From Cololabis saira (taxonomy: Eukaryota; Chordata; Actinopteri; Beloniformes; Belonidae): 64,000 bases of DNA. This document shows, piece after piece, positions 30,954 through 43,227 of this stretch. The DNA is taken from positions 27,066,090 through 27,130,089 of the forward strand of contig NC_084591.1 of assembly GCF_033807715.1 (NCBI RefSeq). Direction: 5' to 3'. Numbering within the stretch: position 1 is the first letter of the stretch; the number at the start of each line of letters is the position of its first letter. A program made the position numbers and the translations under genes. The notes under the pieces are model-generated. The model saw only the letters and a program-made list of their open reading frames with translations. It searched no databases and was not told the origin of the DNA.

Positions 30954-33810
30954 TTAGTCAGTGGCCGTGGTTGGAGATACTGCTTCAGTTCCCTCCACAG
31001 AAGGAGATGACCACTGTCTGTACTCCTGTGAGAGAGACATTAGAGGTTGTTCTCTAAGTATCAGTATTTATGTCAAAAAGTTGAAACAAAACCTCTTACT
31101 CGTAGCATCCCTATAATTTATCTATTAACACTTTTCTTCTGAAGTGAATAATTTAAAGGATTATACAATGTTCTTGATGAGACATCATTTAATTTTTGCT
31201 CTGAAACTGTCCAACAGAAGAATCCCGAAGTAAGAATGCTTTGATTTGTTAAATTCAGCACTAATTATAAAAAACATCTGAAAATGTGATGTGAATTTAC
31301 TTGTATTCATAAGAAGATAATGATTTTCAAAGACAAACACAAGGTGTCACATGTTCTCACATTAGTTACAGCTTTACCTGAAGACTGTCCTGCAGCGCCA
31401 GTTCGGAGATTGCCAACACTATACCTATGACGGTTAGCAGCAGGAACCATGCACAGGTGACAAACGAGATAAAATAAAGAGGTGCCACCCAGGCCAGGTA
31501 AGGAGAGCAGGCGTCACCAGGTCGACCTATCCCCTGTATGTCCTGTAAGCCACAGAGAGAGATGTTGTGCATTCGGTAGCTGGCAGGTGTGATGTGACTT
31601 AGAACAACAGGCACAATCCAGCTGTTTGGTCATCAGATGCATGTGTAAAAGCAAGTGCTCTCCCACCGTTAAGATCTTAATCCAATTATTTCCAGTAAAG
31701 ACTTCGCAGAGGGTGAAAAACGAAGAGCCAAAGTTCTTAAAGCTGCTGGGAGGGCAACCTGATCAACACAGAGGCAAACAAAGGAGATAAGATAAGATAA
31801 GATAAGATAAAATAATCCTTTATTTCTCCCTCAATGGGGAAACTCACTTTGTTCAGTAGCAGTACACTTAACACACACATGCAGGGGAGGTGTAAAAAAA
31901 TATATATAATTACGAAATATGGTAGATGGTGATTTAACCTTTTTTCTCTGTTGACATGCCAAAATAAATCAGCAAAGAGCACAAACTAGATTCAACTACA
32001 CTGCATGTTATATTCCGGTAACAATGAAACTATTTTGATACAATTAAATTGTTTACATTAAATATTAAATAGTTTGTGATGTTAGCAGTGCGACTCACCC
32101 AGCTGTGCAAAGAGTTCCATCCCCATCACAGCATAGAAGAAAAACAAGGCGAAAAAAAAGTATATAAATTCCAGGGCCATACTTGCAATCTGGAAGCAAA
32201 AGCAAAGGTTAAATGCCTACATTTCTGTCCATGCCGAACAGAGTTCACTGGTGTGTCCTGCTGATGCTGCAGGTTACATCAGCTCAGTTGCTGCGCCGCA
32301 AAAAACACAACATTCATAGTAATTGGAGATTTCAAATATGACTTTTTACTGCTACAGTTCAGTTAATATTTGTTTTCAACCTGTCCACATTCAGTGGATT
32401 GATTTTGTGCGCAGCTAACATCCCAAAATACTCTCAGATTCCTGGGAAAAACAGAACCTTTTAAAGCCACTTCCTCGTTGCGGATGTGGGTGTGGTTACC
32501 TGTGGTATTGTCCTTCTGACTGTCCCGAGCAGAACCAGAATATACTTGCTGTGCAGAACTGAAAAGAAACACAGGAGTGTGAATGTACAAATGCAGGAAA
32601 TTCTAGCCCCTTTAGACGTATAATCTCCATTTGAAAACATGCACGAACACCACTGCACAACAAAATATGCAAATGAAGAAAACCAGAGCGCTCAAGCATT
32701 CCAGACCGCACTTCAATACCTGAACAACACAATCTTTTAACAGATTAAAATATGTACAGAAAACGGATGGATGGATGGATGGATGGATGGATGGATGGAT
32801 GGATGGATGGATGGATGGATGGATGGATGGATGGATGGGATGCCTGGATCTGGGATGGGGTGGGGGGGCTCGCTGGCGGTGGGTTTCCTCCCGCCCTCTT
32901 CTCGCCCTCTGTGGGGTTGCTGGTGGCCTGGGTTCCAGGTTCTTCCTGGTCTCTTGGGGGGCGGGGTTGCGGCCTCTCTCAGGTAGAGCATCGTTTTGAC
33001 TGTTACACACACACAGCTACACAGACATACAGATCTGCTCACTCACCTACATACTCACTCCACAGTTTTGGGGGACAGATAATCGCGGTAGCCTAGCTTC
33101 GATTCGGTCCCGGGGACCTGGGATGGTTGTTACTTGTGTATCTGCCTGTTCTCATGTCTGTCTGTTTTTTCTCTTGCAGATTTCAAGTGCTCGTTGTGCG
33201 TTTCCCTGTGTTTTCTGTGTCTTGGACTAGCAGCCGATTGTCACCCCTGACCCCCACTGTAAACCCCAACCCCCCATCCCCTTCACATAAAAAAATAAAA
33301 AATAAATAATTATAAATAAATAAATTAAAAATATATACATAATAATATGTTATTGAACAAAAATGTGCAATTATGAGACAAATTTGGGATCAAGCTAAAA
33401 GCTGACTTGTACGTTTGAAATTGGATCCTCAGAATCAGAATCAGATCCTCAGAAAAAAATACATTTGCACAACTTTAAAAGAAAAATCATGATTTTCATT
33501 TGGCAAATAATTGGTGTTAACGGGCAAGAAGGATAAGTTTGAGAACGGAAACTGAACATGCATTAAACAGCTCTCATCCAAAGAGGTCTTTGTAACTAAA
33601 GCGATTTCCTTGTGCAATTGTGTAGGAGCATGTACTGTATGTACCTTCCTCAAGTCCGAGTGTTCTGAAGATTCTCAGGAAGCCAGGATTAAAATAAATG
33701 GCAGGCAGATCCAGGTAGGGCACCCTCCCTTCTCTGGGGGGCCCCGGGGAGACACGACCGGCTCCATTAGGAGTCACCTCCATCCTTTGCCTCTCAATAC
33801 CAGCCATGTA
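30954..33810 (-). CDS. Voltage-gated-type cation channel, C-terminal half (5' end not found)
   Basis: Six exons join in phase: 33810-33645, 32558-32500, 32189-32099, 31758-31667, 31542-31378, 31025-30954 (stop at 30954-30956). They give about 204 aa. Read in order they show an S4-like start ([16 protein letters not shown]), an S4-S5 linker ([11 protein letters not shown]), S5 (about 25 hydrophobic residues ending [12 protein letters not shown]), a pore helix and filter ([18 protein letters not shown]), a short Cys-containing turret, and S6 ([16 protein letters not shown] ...). A short hydrophilic tail follows. The S5-P-S6 order and wording are closest to domain IV of four-domain Ca/Na channels, especially T-type, as judged by eye; two-pore channels are the main alternative. 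The S4 is poor in basic residues and the filter has N where T-type domain IV has D. S1-S3 and any earlier domains were not found; transposon debris fills the region upstream. It may be a partial or lineage-specific gene. Confidence 0.7.
31785..31960 (-). mobile_element. LINE 3' tail inserted in the channel gene
   Basis: (GATAA)n followed by TTTATTTCTCCCTCAATGGG is the inverse of the LINE tail at about 29700-29790. It begins about 27 nt upstream of the acceptor of the channel exon at 31758. Confidence 0.75.
32765..32838 (+). repeat. (GGAT)n microsatellite
   Basis: About 18 tetranucleotide units, followed by a G-rich stretch (about 32839-32980) that looks like another LINE-derived or low-complexity segment. 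Confidence 0.9.
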
Positions 33811-33934
33811 CTGTGTGGAGTTGGACAGAAAATAAGGGGAGAGAGGAGTCAGAAGAAAAAGTTAGTAAGGTCCATGGATAGATGGACATAGCATCTTCAC
33901 TATAGGGGAAGAAAGAAAACCTTCTTTCATTTAT

Positions 33935-34260
33935 TTGTGTGACTTGATAATGGCTAAGCCTTCATACGTCTCAACGTTCAGCATGACTCTATCATTTTCA
34001 ATTATGTCATCCATAATATTAAATGATCCTTCCACAAGAGGGCCAGTGAACAATGAGAGAAGAGCCAATTTGGATAAGATGGGGAATCTCATCTCTCCTG
34101 CTGGTGTCTTCATGGCAAAGATCCCACTCCACCAGTCCACATCAATTCATGCAGTACTCTCACTAGATCTGAGTCAACCTGGTAAACTCACACTTCTTCA
34201 TCCAGTTGACCCAGCTGCTCTGATGTCACTGCATTTGGCAAGGCTTTGGCCAAGGTGATG
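33935..34260 (-). pseudogene. hAT transposase dimerisation-domain relic
   Basis: The minus-strand frame reads FPILSKLALLSLFTGPLVEG followed by SFNIMDDIIENDR and LNVETYEGLAIIKS. This resembles the C-terminal hAT dimerisation region, where PTL-K-ALSL-HG-ADVERGFS is usual. The family's charged residues are largely lost and no upstream catalytic ORF remains. It is a decayed fragment. Confidence 0.5.
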
Positions 34261-34383
34261 AATGCATCCTGACTGTTTCATGAACAATCAATGATGGTGT
34301 TAGAGCAGACAAGTGTTGTGAGCAGCTTTATTGGTTTACAACAGCGTCAGTTTAATGCCTAACATGATTTCATTGGATCTAAA

Positions 34384-34470
34384 CCAGGGGTGTCAAATGT
34401 GCGGCCCGCACAGAGAGGTTTTCATGCGGCCCGCGAGAAGTTTCCAACGCAAAAAAACAAAATGTTAATT
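34384..34470. repeat. Fragment of a dispersed element (GTGTCAAATGTGCGGCCCG)
   Basis: The opening AGGGGTGTCAAATGTGCGGC is a terminal sequence I recognise from fish non-autonomous elements. The other terminus is not evident. Confidence 0.4.
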
Positions 34471-34559
34471 TACTAAAAAGGAAGGCATAAATAATTGCCA
34501 TGAATCGCAGCATATCCGATAATATTGTAATGTTGTGAAACATCAGCAGAGGGAAAAGG

Positions 34560-36180
34560 TCAGGTATTTTCAAGATCCAGGTTTATTAGACAGTTTCAGC
34601 CAGACACAAGTCAGAAAGCACTCATCCTCAAGACCCCAACAGTCCGAACTGACCAGTTAACCCAAAAACTACTGGTTCAACCTGTGTCTCCTAGCAACAT
34701 AACTGCTCCCGGAAGTCCCGCCTTCAGTCACTCTTAAAGGGGCCGTGTAGCGGGTCGCTACAATATATTTCTTCTACAAATCCATCGTTATTCCACAAAT
34801 AGAGCAGTTTTCGACATTTTTTTAGTTTTCTAGAATGCATTTGCCGATTTTATTTCTTTGTAGACGGTCGTTTATTTTTATTAGTTGACTACTATTATAT
34901 ATTTTCGCAGGAAAAATATCACTGCTAAAAAAGATGATAGAAGATATTTATTCGGAGAATTTCAGTTTTGAATACGAGGATAGTGACAAAGTAAAACAGA
35001 TAAAAAAGAAGTGCTGACTTTTTCGGCACACTGGCGTAAATATCCGCGCCAATTTTTAAAAATAAATACACTTAATTGTACTGGAAAAATCTTTAAATCA
35101 CAAAGAAACACTCTCGGATGTAATAAGAAAGATTTAGCTTTTCATTAAATTTCCTATAAAAAAGTGAAATATAAAAAAAACATACTTGTTTCGGTTTATC
35201 TTTGTAAAATGATATTAAAAGTATCTTACATAATTTGAAAAAAAACGAGAAATTTCAAGAAAAGATCCTGAAGAAATATATTTTACATAATTAGAGTGTA
35301 AACAAAGTGCATGTTTCCTTTAAAATTAACTAATTGGATTAGATAACAATAGTAAAAAAAAAAAGAATTAGAGAAAACATTTTCTGGACCGTTTTTGTTT
35401 TTTGTTCTTTTTTTCCCCTCATTTCCCCAACTGACAGAAATCCGTCTAGAGACAGAAACCGTGGTAATAAACGTTGTTTCACAAGATAGTATGAGAGTAG
35501 AGATTCAAAACATTGATTTAAACACTTACCAGAGAAAAACACCTCTTCTGTTGAACTGAAACGCAGTACTATTGTAATGTGAGGTTTATAGGTGGTATTC
35601 AGATACTCTTCATGAGAGAAAAAGGCAGACGTGAGAAGTTAGTTTTCCAACAGAACTTTTAACTGAAACTCCCGGCATCAGAAATCACCATGACAACCAA
35701 CAACTTCCTTCTTTCTGACCTCATGTGACTAAACCAACCAATCAGGAGCCAGGAATGACCTAGACCGAAGAAACGTACTGTAAGAAGGTAAAACCACATA
35801 AACACATTCAAAAGAGTGTTTTAACTGTTGTACTGGTATATCTGAATATATAAATGTAAATATATTTTCTGGCTAAATTAGTCCAGAAGGTAATGAATCC
35901 GGTATATCCCTCGGGGGGAATCTACATCAGATCCGAGGCACTCCAATATTTCAAAGGGGCCTTTCCAGTGAGGAGCAAGTTTCTGTTTTGATGTAGTGGG
36001 GTCACTTAACCACTAGAGGTCCCCAGAAACATAGGGAGTGTGTTTGACACCTTTGTCCTACTGTTGTTTCTGTTGGTTATGGGCACAGCTGACTGAAGTT
36101 TCTGGGTCAACCGAGCCACATAGTCAGCCAGAGAACCTGGAGTAGATGAAGATGGTGTGTTATTAGGCAACAGCAGGTTC
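34560..36180 (-). mobile_element. LTR retrotransposon relic (integrase end plus LTR-like region)
   Basis: At about 35890-36150 the minus strand reads, with stops and shifts, like the end of a Gypsy-type integrase: VARLTQKLQSAVPITNRN, then KLAPHWKGPFEILECLGS (about 35940-35990). Downstream on the minus strand lies a non-coding region of about 1.3 kb down to 34560 that could be the 3' LTR. I did not find a second LTR. The assignment rests on the integrase C-terminal motif alone. Confidence 0.4.
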
Positions 36181-36197
36181 TTACACTATATTCACAC

Positions 36198-36475
36198 TTA
36201 AAGGGGACCTATTATGGCATCTAATCCCCATTTTAAACAGGCATTGAATGTCTTAAAAACAAGCTTTTGATTGTTTTTTCTAAATAAATTAGAAATTCAG
36301 CCTCTAAACCATGTCTTTATCATCTCATTCTCTAATCTCATTCTCTATGCAGGATTCTGAGTGGGCGGGCGGCTATGATAATGAGGCACTTTGCTGATTG
36401 GCTGCCTGAATGACGCGATACACCGCTACGAAAAAATGGCGGAAGCTCCGGCCGGCGGAGTTACACCGTGTCATA
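36198..36475. mobile_element. TTAAAGGGGACC-type MITE, truncated inverted copy
   Basis: It starts TTAAAGGGGACCTATTATG and matches the right half of the element at 12877-13382 in reverse orientation, as far as GGCGGAAGCTCCGGCCGG. Sequence then changes to an unrelated GC-rich segment (about 36475-36610). Confidence 0.75.
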
Positions 36476-36984
36476 ACTGCATGCGATGCGAGCGAGCGTC
36501 AGCGACAAAATCAATTCCATTGCTTTATTTTCTATTGGACTGTCCTAACTGTCTGCAGCGACGCAGGGCTGTGCAGCGCAGCGCGACGCGGCGCGCCTTT
36601 TTGAGCTGAACATTTGTGGGACGCCCTGCTTCTATTTTCTTCCTGTCGCTCGCGTTGAAAGCCGGTTGAAAGCGCTGTAGGAAACAGTCATGGAGTCCTC
36701 AGGGGAGAACTGGTGCATCCATCTACTGGTGAATATTCAACCCAAACTACTAATGCTGCACTCACAAAATGGCGGAAATATCAACCAAACGTTTCTATGG
36801 AAGCTCCCTGACTAAACGTCACCAAAGTACTGATAATGGTAGAAATTGATGGTTGAAACCTGTTGATTTATGTTCATAAGCATCTATCATTCAAAATGAA
36901 ACCATGTTTTGAGAAACATTTGCAATAGGTAAAAGCTGAGATGTTTGTAAACTTGCGGTACTTGTTTAAGTGAGGGCATTCGTG

Positions 36985-37730
36985 GCTTTTTTTTTTCTTT
37001 CTTCTTTATTGGACACAATAAAACAACATAGAACAGTAATTAAACATATTCTCGTAAGGATGATAGTATACTTAGACATAATATGAGATGCTGTCAAATA
37101 TAGAGCTATGTAGAAAAACCATTAACTATATATTGAAATAAAAGACAAACAGGGGTTTTTAATTCAATTCAATTCATTTTTATTTATATAGCGTCTAACA
37201 CAACAAAAGTTGTCTCGAGGCGCTTTCCAGAGACCCAGAACATGATCCCCGAGCAATTATTACATAAACAGTGACAAGGAAAAACTCCCATTTAGGAGGG
37301 AAGAAACCTTGAGCAGGACCTGGATCATAAGGGGGGACCCCCCTGCCGGAGGCCAGACTGGGGTGGGTTTTTATAAAGTGCAAACTATAAAAGTATCAGA
37401 GTATTTAAAATCAGGCAAACAAAAGTGCCAAAAAGAGGAGCAAGGACTGAGGCATGCATCAAAAAAGCAGAAAACAAGATATATCGTCACAAATCTTTTT
37501 AGCCATTTTGTTGGAGTCTATTTTTCTTAGGGATAAGAATAATAATTTAAAATCATTTAAAAAACAATCAAAGGAGGGTTTGCTATTCCTCCACTTACTA
37601 CAATGAATATGATATTTGCCCATGAGAATAATATATCTCACAAACAATCCATATTTACACATACAGTATGCTAAAAGCCCTGAAAGGGGACTGCTTTGCA
37701 GAGCTTCTTTCTCATGCTCCATTTCTGTAG
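36985..37730 (-). mobile_element. L1-like LINE 3' fragment with a second repeat inserted
   Basis: The minus-strand ORF at 37722-37459 reads YIILMGKYHIHCSKWRNSKP followed by FLNDFKLLFLSLRKI, which resembles the C-terminal region of fish L1/Tx1 ORF2. A dispersed repeat (about 37165-37370), starting (AATTC)n with TTTTTATTTATATAGCG, interrupts it. Decayed. Confidence 0.45.
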
Positions 37731-37904
37731 GTCAAGAGAGGTGAGTTTGGCAACATGGTGTAGCCTTATTTTTAGATTTTTTATTTTATTTTTTTATTCA
37801 TTATTTTTATCCCTGGTGGTAAGTGTTCGGCGATTTGTACAGGAATACGCGGCACAGTGCTCTGGCATCTTCAATACTGTTCTGTCTTATCGTATGGGTA
37901 GGAT

Positions 37905-37978
37905 GACCGGTCCAAGATGGCGGCCGTATTTCTCGCGCCCCAGCGGTCGATGAGGCGTCTATGTATATATGTCTATGG
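37905..37978. repeat. Terminus of a CATAGACA-type foldback element
   Basis: AAGATGGCGGCCGTATTTC through ATGTCTATGG matches, inverted, the terminus seen near 28780 and 49665. Only this end is evident. Confidence 0.5.
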
Positions 37979-38722
37979 AAATATTATCTGAAGTTAAAAT
38001 TAAATATTAACCATGTTGCTAAAAATATAAATGAATCATATATCAGAAAAAGGTGTCAGTAAATCTTTCCTGATGTATATTTTATGATTTCCTAAATAAA
38101 AAATACCACTTCAATTAAATGTTCCCATATTATTTTGAAAAGTATACATTCTAACTTTCTCATTACACACATACATATGTATAACAGCAGGGCCCAATTG
38201 CTGAACTCCATCCCATATCCATCCATCCCATTGGGTAAAAAAGCTTGTTTTATTGACTAGTACAGTTTTAATATCACCGGACATTGAGTCAAATATAGTT
38301 TTTACAATCCATTAATGATTCAAAGACTTAGTGTCAGAAATCTTAGGATTAATAATAATAATAATAATAATAATAATGATAATAAAGTATGGAGGAACTT
38401 AATATTGCTATAGTTTAGTTTTCTTAGAACTTCTTAGACATAACATAAATATAAATAACTGAATTTGAGTGTGTTTCTGCACAAGAGCTGGTTTTCAGTT
38501 TCTCTCTTATGTACCCTGAACAAGAAAACACACAAGTCACCCCAAAGATAGATGGAACACCATCTTCTTATATTTTAAGAGGAATTAACGATAATTTATC
38601 AACAAATTGCACCATTTCACACATTAAAGTGAAATCTCCTTTCATTTCCCTGCTAATACATAGAGAATAAAAAATATAAGTACTGTACACAAACATTGCT
38701 TAAAAATTACAAGAGGGATTAC

Positions 38723-38901
38723 CAGGAAATGGATTTTGATACAGGTTTGTAACCAAGCAATCATCACTGACAGGACAGTTTACTCTGACATCTCCTACAT
38801 GGCATATTGTAGTTCCAGGGATACCATCATAACAATTTTCAAAACATGCAGTAAGAAGCTCTACTATGTGTCGATAGTAAGATTCAGGCAAAGGAGGCAA
38901 T
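38723..38901 (-). other. Unassigned exon-like ORF, cysteine-rich
   Basis: An open frame of about 60 codons has a good acceptor (ACCCTCAG, ending at 38902) and a donor GTAATC at 38722. It encodes LPPLPESYYRHIVELLTACF and continues ENCYDGIPGTTICHVGD, then VRVNCPVSDDC. The five cysteines and mixed composition look like a secreted or extracellular loop. I do not recognise the family. Its end phase (one base left over) does not match the phase-0 start of the channel exon at 33810, so another exon would be needed if they belong together. It could also be a transposon fragment. Confidence 0.3.
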
Positions 38902-38999
38902 CTGAGGGTTAAAGGCAGCTGTGGAGTCTAAGTAAGGCTTAATATTCCAATTTTGTCTAAATCTATTGTTTATTTGAGAATAAGCAAAACAAGTCAAAA

Positions 39000-40299
39000 T
39001 AAATTAGTTATGGTCAGATTTTAAAGACAAAAAATAATATTTAAATTCTCATTATCTAATGCCCTGATCCAATTCACAATCCAACTCAATAAAAATGCAA
39101 ATGTTTGTGAATGTAGTAAGAAATACTACCAATAGAAATAGTTTGTGAACACACAAACTATTTCTCTGGTTCTCATTAGATTTTTTTTAAGAGATGGTAT
39201 TTTCCATGAATTGCACACATCTGTGTCAATAAAGAACTCTTACACAAAGATGTACCCTATTAAAGAGTAAATGTACAAGGGCCTCATATTGGAGGTTCAA
39301 TCACATACAAGATTATGCACTTCTGTTTCAGAGGCGTACAGTGTTTAGGTTCGTCCTGCGTCATGTCTCTATAAAAGGAAAGTTCCCATAAAATATGAGT
39401 CATGTTAAGATTTTAAAGTCAACAAAAGCTACATTTGTATGCAGGACAACAGTCTGTATAAAATAGACCTCATTTTAAATAATAAGATATCATCTTAAAA
39501 AGTTGCACTGAGTATTTTTATATGCAAGATAAATATAACACAATTTGTTGTCATTCATATTCAGTAGCCCTTACAGCTGCAACATGAGGCACTTGGCTGT
39601 TGAATCAGGACATATCACACATCAAGTTTAAGCCAAAGATGTTTTTTTTTTTTGTTTTTTTTTTTTCACATGTTCTTTACACCACATGGGTCGCTTCATG
39701 CACTTGCTCATTTAACTTCTTTAATTCAGACTTGTTAATAGTTGACTAACATATGTTATTTTCTTTTCACGTTCACAGGCTGCATATAAGGAACAAGACT
39801 AAGTCTCTTATAAAGTGCTGGACTTAAAGTGGACCAATCATCAATAATCATGTTGGCACTAAAGGAGAACAGAGTCCGGAAAAAAGAAGAAAAAAAAAGT
39901 GCCTCTTCTAAGAAAATGACTCCATCATATCAGGGAAGGTGTCTGAAGATGATTCCAGTGATGTTAACAAATGAAAAACATGTGTGTGAGAGAGGGATCT
40001 TCAAGGAATGATGGTTAAATGTAACCTGTAAATCTTACAAAATGTAGGATTTGAATAATATATGCAAAAGTACTGTCATAGTTTCTTTGGCAGTATAGCC
40101 CCACTGTGTCTACAAGAACACCGAGATTAGTTGAGGAGCTCTTAACGTCTGCGAGGTCCTTGTATAGTAAGTTCAAATAGTGGGCTGGTAAACCCGTTCC
40201 TCCAGCCTCACCTGCCGTATTTAAGGCTACTGGTGATAGATGAATTGTTTTAATAGATCAAAAGTCGTGTCAGTGATGGCTTAGCAAGGACCAGCAGAG
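39000..40299 (-). other. Probable 3' UTR / flank of trabd
   Basis: AT-rich, with no recognised gene. It directly follows the trabd stop codon on the minus strand. A poly(T) block lies at about 39640-39666. The poly(A) site was not placed. Confidence 0.35.
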
Positions 40300-43179
40300 T
40301 CAAGCAGGGGGTGGCCGCAGGGTCTCCTGTAACGATTGGACTGCAGGTAAGGACAGCAGGCCTCTGCCTAAACTTCCTCCGGCACGATAGCAGGCATATC
40401 CCAGCACTCCCATTAAGACGCCCTTAAAGATGGTGCGTAACACCCAGCCAAAACGCGAGGGGGGCGCCACACTGGAAAAGACACAGGCAAGCACAGCAGT
40501 TGTATTACAAAGTCAAAAACAATAACAGAACATCCACCAATTACTAAATATTAATAGTAACCAAAAAAAAAAGAAAGCCCACCTCATGATTTCATCGATG
40601 TTGAGCTGCTTCTCCCAGTTTCGTTCAATGCCAGGGACATGACCCATGCCTACGACCCCGACCACTACAGCAGGCACTTCTGCAGAAACAATATCAAATA
40701 TTCCCTTTAAATATATAGTCTACAACCTGAAATTCCTTACATTCATAATCACTTATAGATATGATGTACCTCTTGTGGAATGGAGGAAAACCACAAGTTA
40801 AAAAAAGAAAAAAAAAAGAGAAAAAAAAGAAGCCTGTTACAAGACTAAAAACCATGTTGTACCGAACTGTAGAGTTAAGACTCTAAAAAGGTTTTTTCTA
40901 AAAATCATACAATTTTTATTCAGGGTCTTTTTTTTTTATTGCATTTTGGGCAGTGTGTGACCCTGAGCCAGCTGCATATGGTCTACATCACTTGGTGGAC
41001 TGAGCCAACATGGCATTGCCAAGGTTAGAGGACAGGGCAACCTACTTTGGGAAACAAAGAGGAGTTATTTATCAGTGGATGCTTTTAGATTGATTTTGAG
41101 CAGAAACACAGCTTCAGTGTTTCCATCTGGTACATTTACAAACTTTCATCAGAAACAGCTAGGATTAATGGCTACACCAGTACCAGAGTTTACAGAGCCA
41201 GACTGAGTCTCCTGTGACGCTGCCATGTTCACTCTGAGGTGCACTGCAGCAGGACACGCCCACAACCGGAGCAGAAGTGCCACAATAATGTGAACAGGAA
41301 ATCTTACAATTTGTAATTTACAATTAAAGCAGGCAACATCACCCAGAGTTCCAGTTTTGACTTCCTTCTTTACAATACAAATCTAATTTCAAGTAACATA
41401 AAACATACTCAGCAAGAATTAAGAAATATTCACTTTAAATTGTCCATTTATTTTCTTGTTTCTTGGTCTCAATTTATTCATGGCCCTAGAGTGCTGGAGC
41501 AAGTCTGCTTTAAGTAATTTGATTTAGAATTCAACATTTATTTATTTTTTCCAAACTCTTGAACAGCTACCAGATCTAAACTGTTAATTAAATCACTTGT
41601 AAAGTAAAAATATCTTGATCCAGGTAATTTCAATGACAGCGAGTACATTTTATCTAGAATTTAGTGTTTTCCCTTGTACTTCAGCTGGTGTTGATTTTGA
41701 AACCTTACTTCAGATATTTGTCAACTGCCTTCATGTTTGGCCGTGTATTTAATTGCTTTAATTTCTGTGATGTAAAGCCCATAATTCTTTTTTTATTCCT
41801 CCTTTAACAAAATCTAAAATGTGTTCTAAATGGTAGATTGTAACGTTACATTTCTGAGAAAACTATAAATTATTATATTAACAGACATTTCTGTACAATA
41901 ATTACAGATTTTGTGTATACATTTTAAAACAAAAATGCAAAATCGGGGTAAAACATTTTGTTTCTACATAACCAAGCTAAAACAAGAAAAAAACATAAAA
42001 AAGGCTGTGAAAAATGTGACGCTGCATTTCCTTGAACACCAAGTTGTTAAAACCACAATGTCATTGCTGTTCAGTGGATTACGAAACAATTTAGCCCAAA
42101 AAAAACAGGCATATGATTACAGCTATGCACAGAAAAAAAAAGAAAATAATCAAAAGTAGCTACATTTAAATCATTTAATGTTAAATTCTTTTGGCTAAAC
42201 GTTATTTTATATAGACTGTAAATGTGAATGAAGATTCTCCAATAAATGTGATATACAACCACATCAGGAAGCAAAATATGGGGCCACATATACTGTATAC
42301 ACAAGAAGAAACCAAAAACAAGCTATACGTGCAGTTATGTGCAGTTTATCAATAAGTTACGCACTCTGGGCATCATGAGGAGCCTCCACACAGCGTGTGG
42401 CCTGGCGGAGCGTGTGCGTGAGGTAGATGTCTCTTTCAGCCACAATGGTCTGGTGGAGAGCAGGAAACTCGCCGATCATCTCTGACATGGTTTGTTCCAG
42501 GAGGTCTTTCTGTTTGCACTTCTCTACGTCCTCTTTACTGAAACATGACACATCAATTATCAGAGTCAGCCCGATGGTATGTTGAGTAGAGGAGAAGTTT
42601 TTCTTCCGTTCACATGCACTATTTTAGCTATGACACTGTACAAATAAGAACCATAAGAAAAGACAACAATATTGTGACAAAAATCTTTAAATTCTGATAA
42701 ATATGCATCGATTTTTAGATTATGCTACTGTTTAAATCTTTTTGTTTGCTAAATAAGACTAAGTGAAGACAAGCAGTATGGAATTGATAGTAGAAGACAT
42801 AAACCTTGAGAAGTAATAATCACTAACTGCATTTTAAAACAAATAAGCACTAGGGATGGGCAGTATGGACTAAAAAATGTATCACGATCATTTCTGGCAT
42901 TTATCCCGATAACGATAAAAATGACGATAAAAAAATACCAATTCAACTCCATCTTTTTAACTACAAATCTATCATCACATTCAGTCTTTGGAGCCCCCAA
43001 AACACTGCTCTAAAAGAATACTAAATACTACTAAACTACACCAATTAAATTGAATTAATAAAAACCAATTAAATGAGTCCACCTGTACTGCAAAACTGTA
43101 ATGACTCGAGCTCCTCGCTCTCAGATCCGCCATGTTTCATGTTTGTTACACATAAACTTCATCAATGGGAATTTATCCT

Positions 43180-43227
<48 letters not shown>

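Noticed and set aside
33931..34140. 69-aa ORF as part of the channel gene
   Set aside because: Its wording fits a decayed hAT transposase C-terminus, not a membrane segment, and it does not splice in phase to the exon at 33810.
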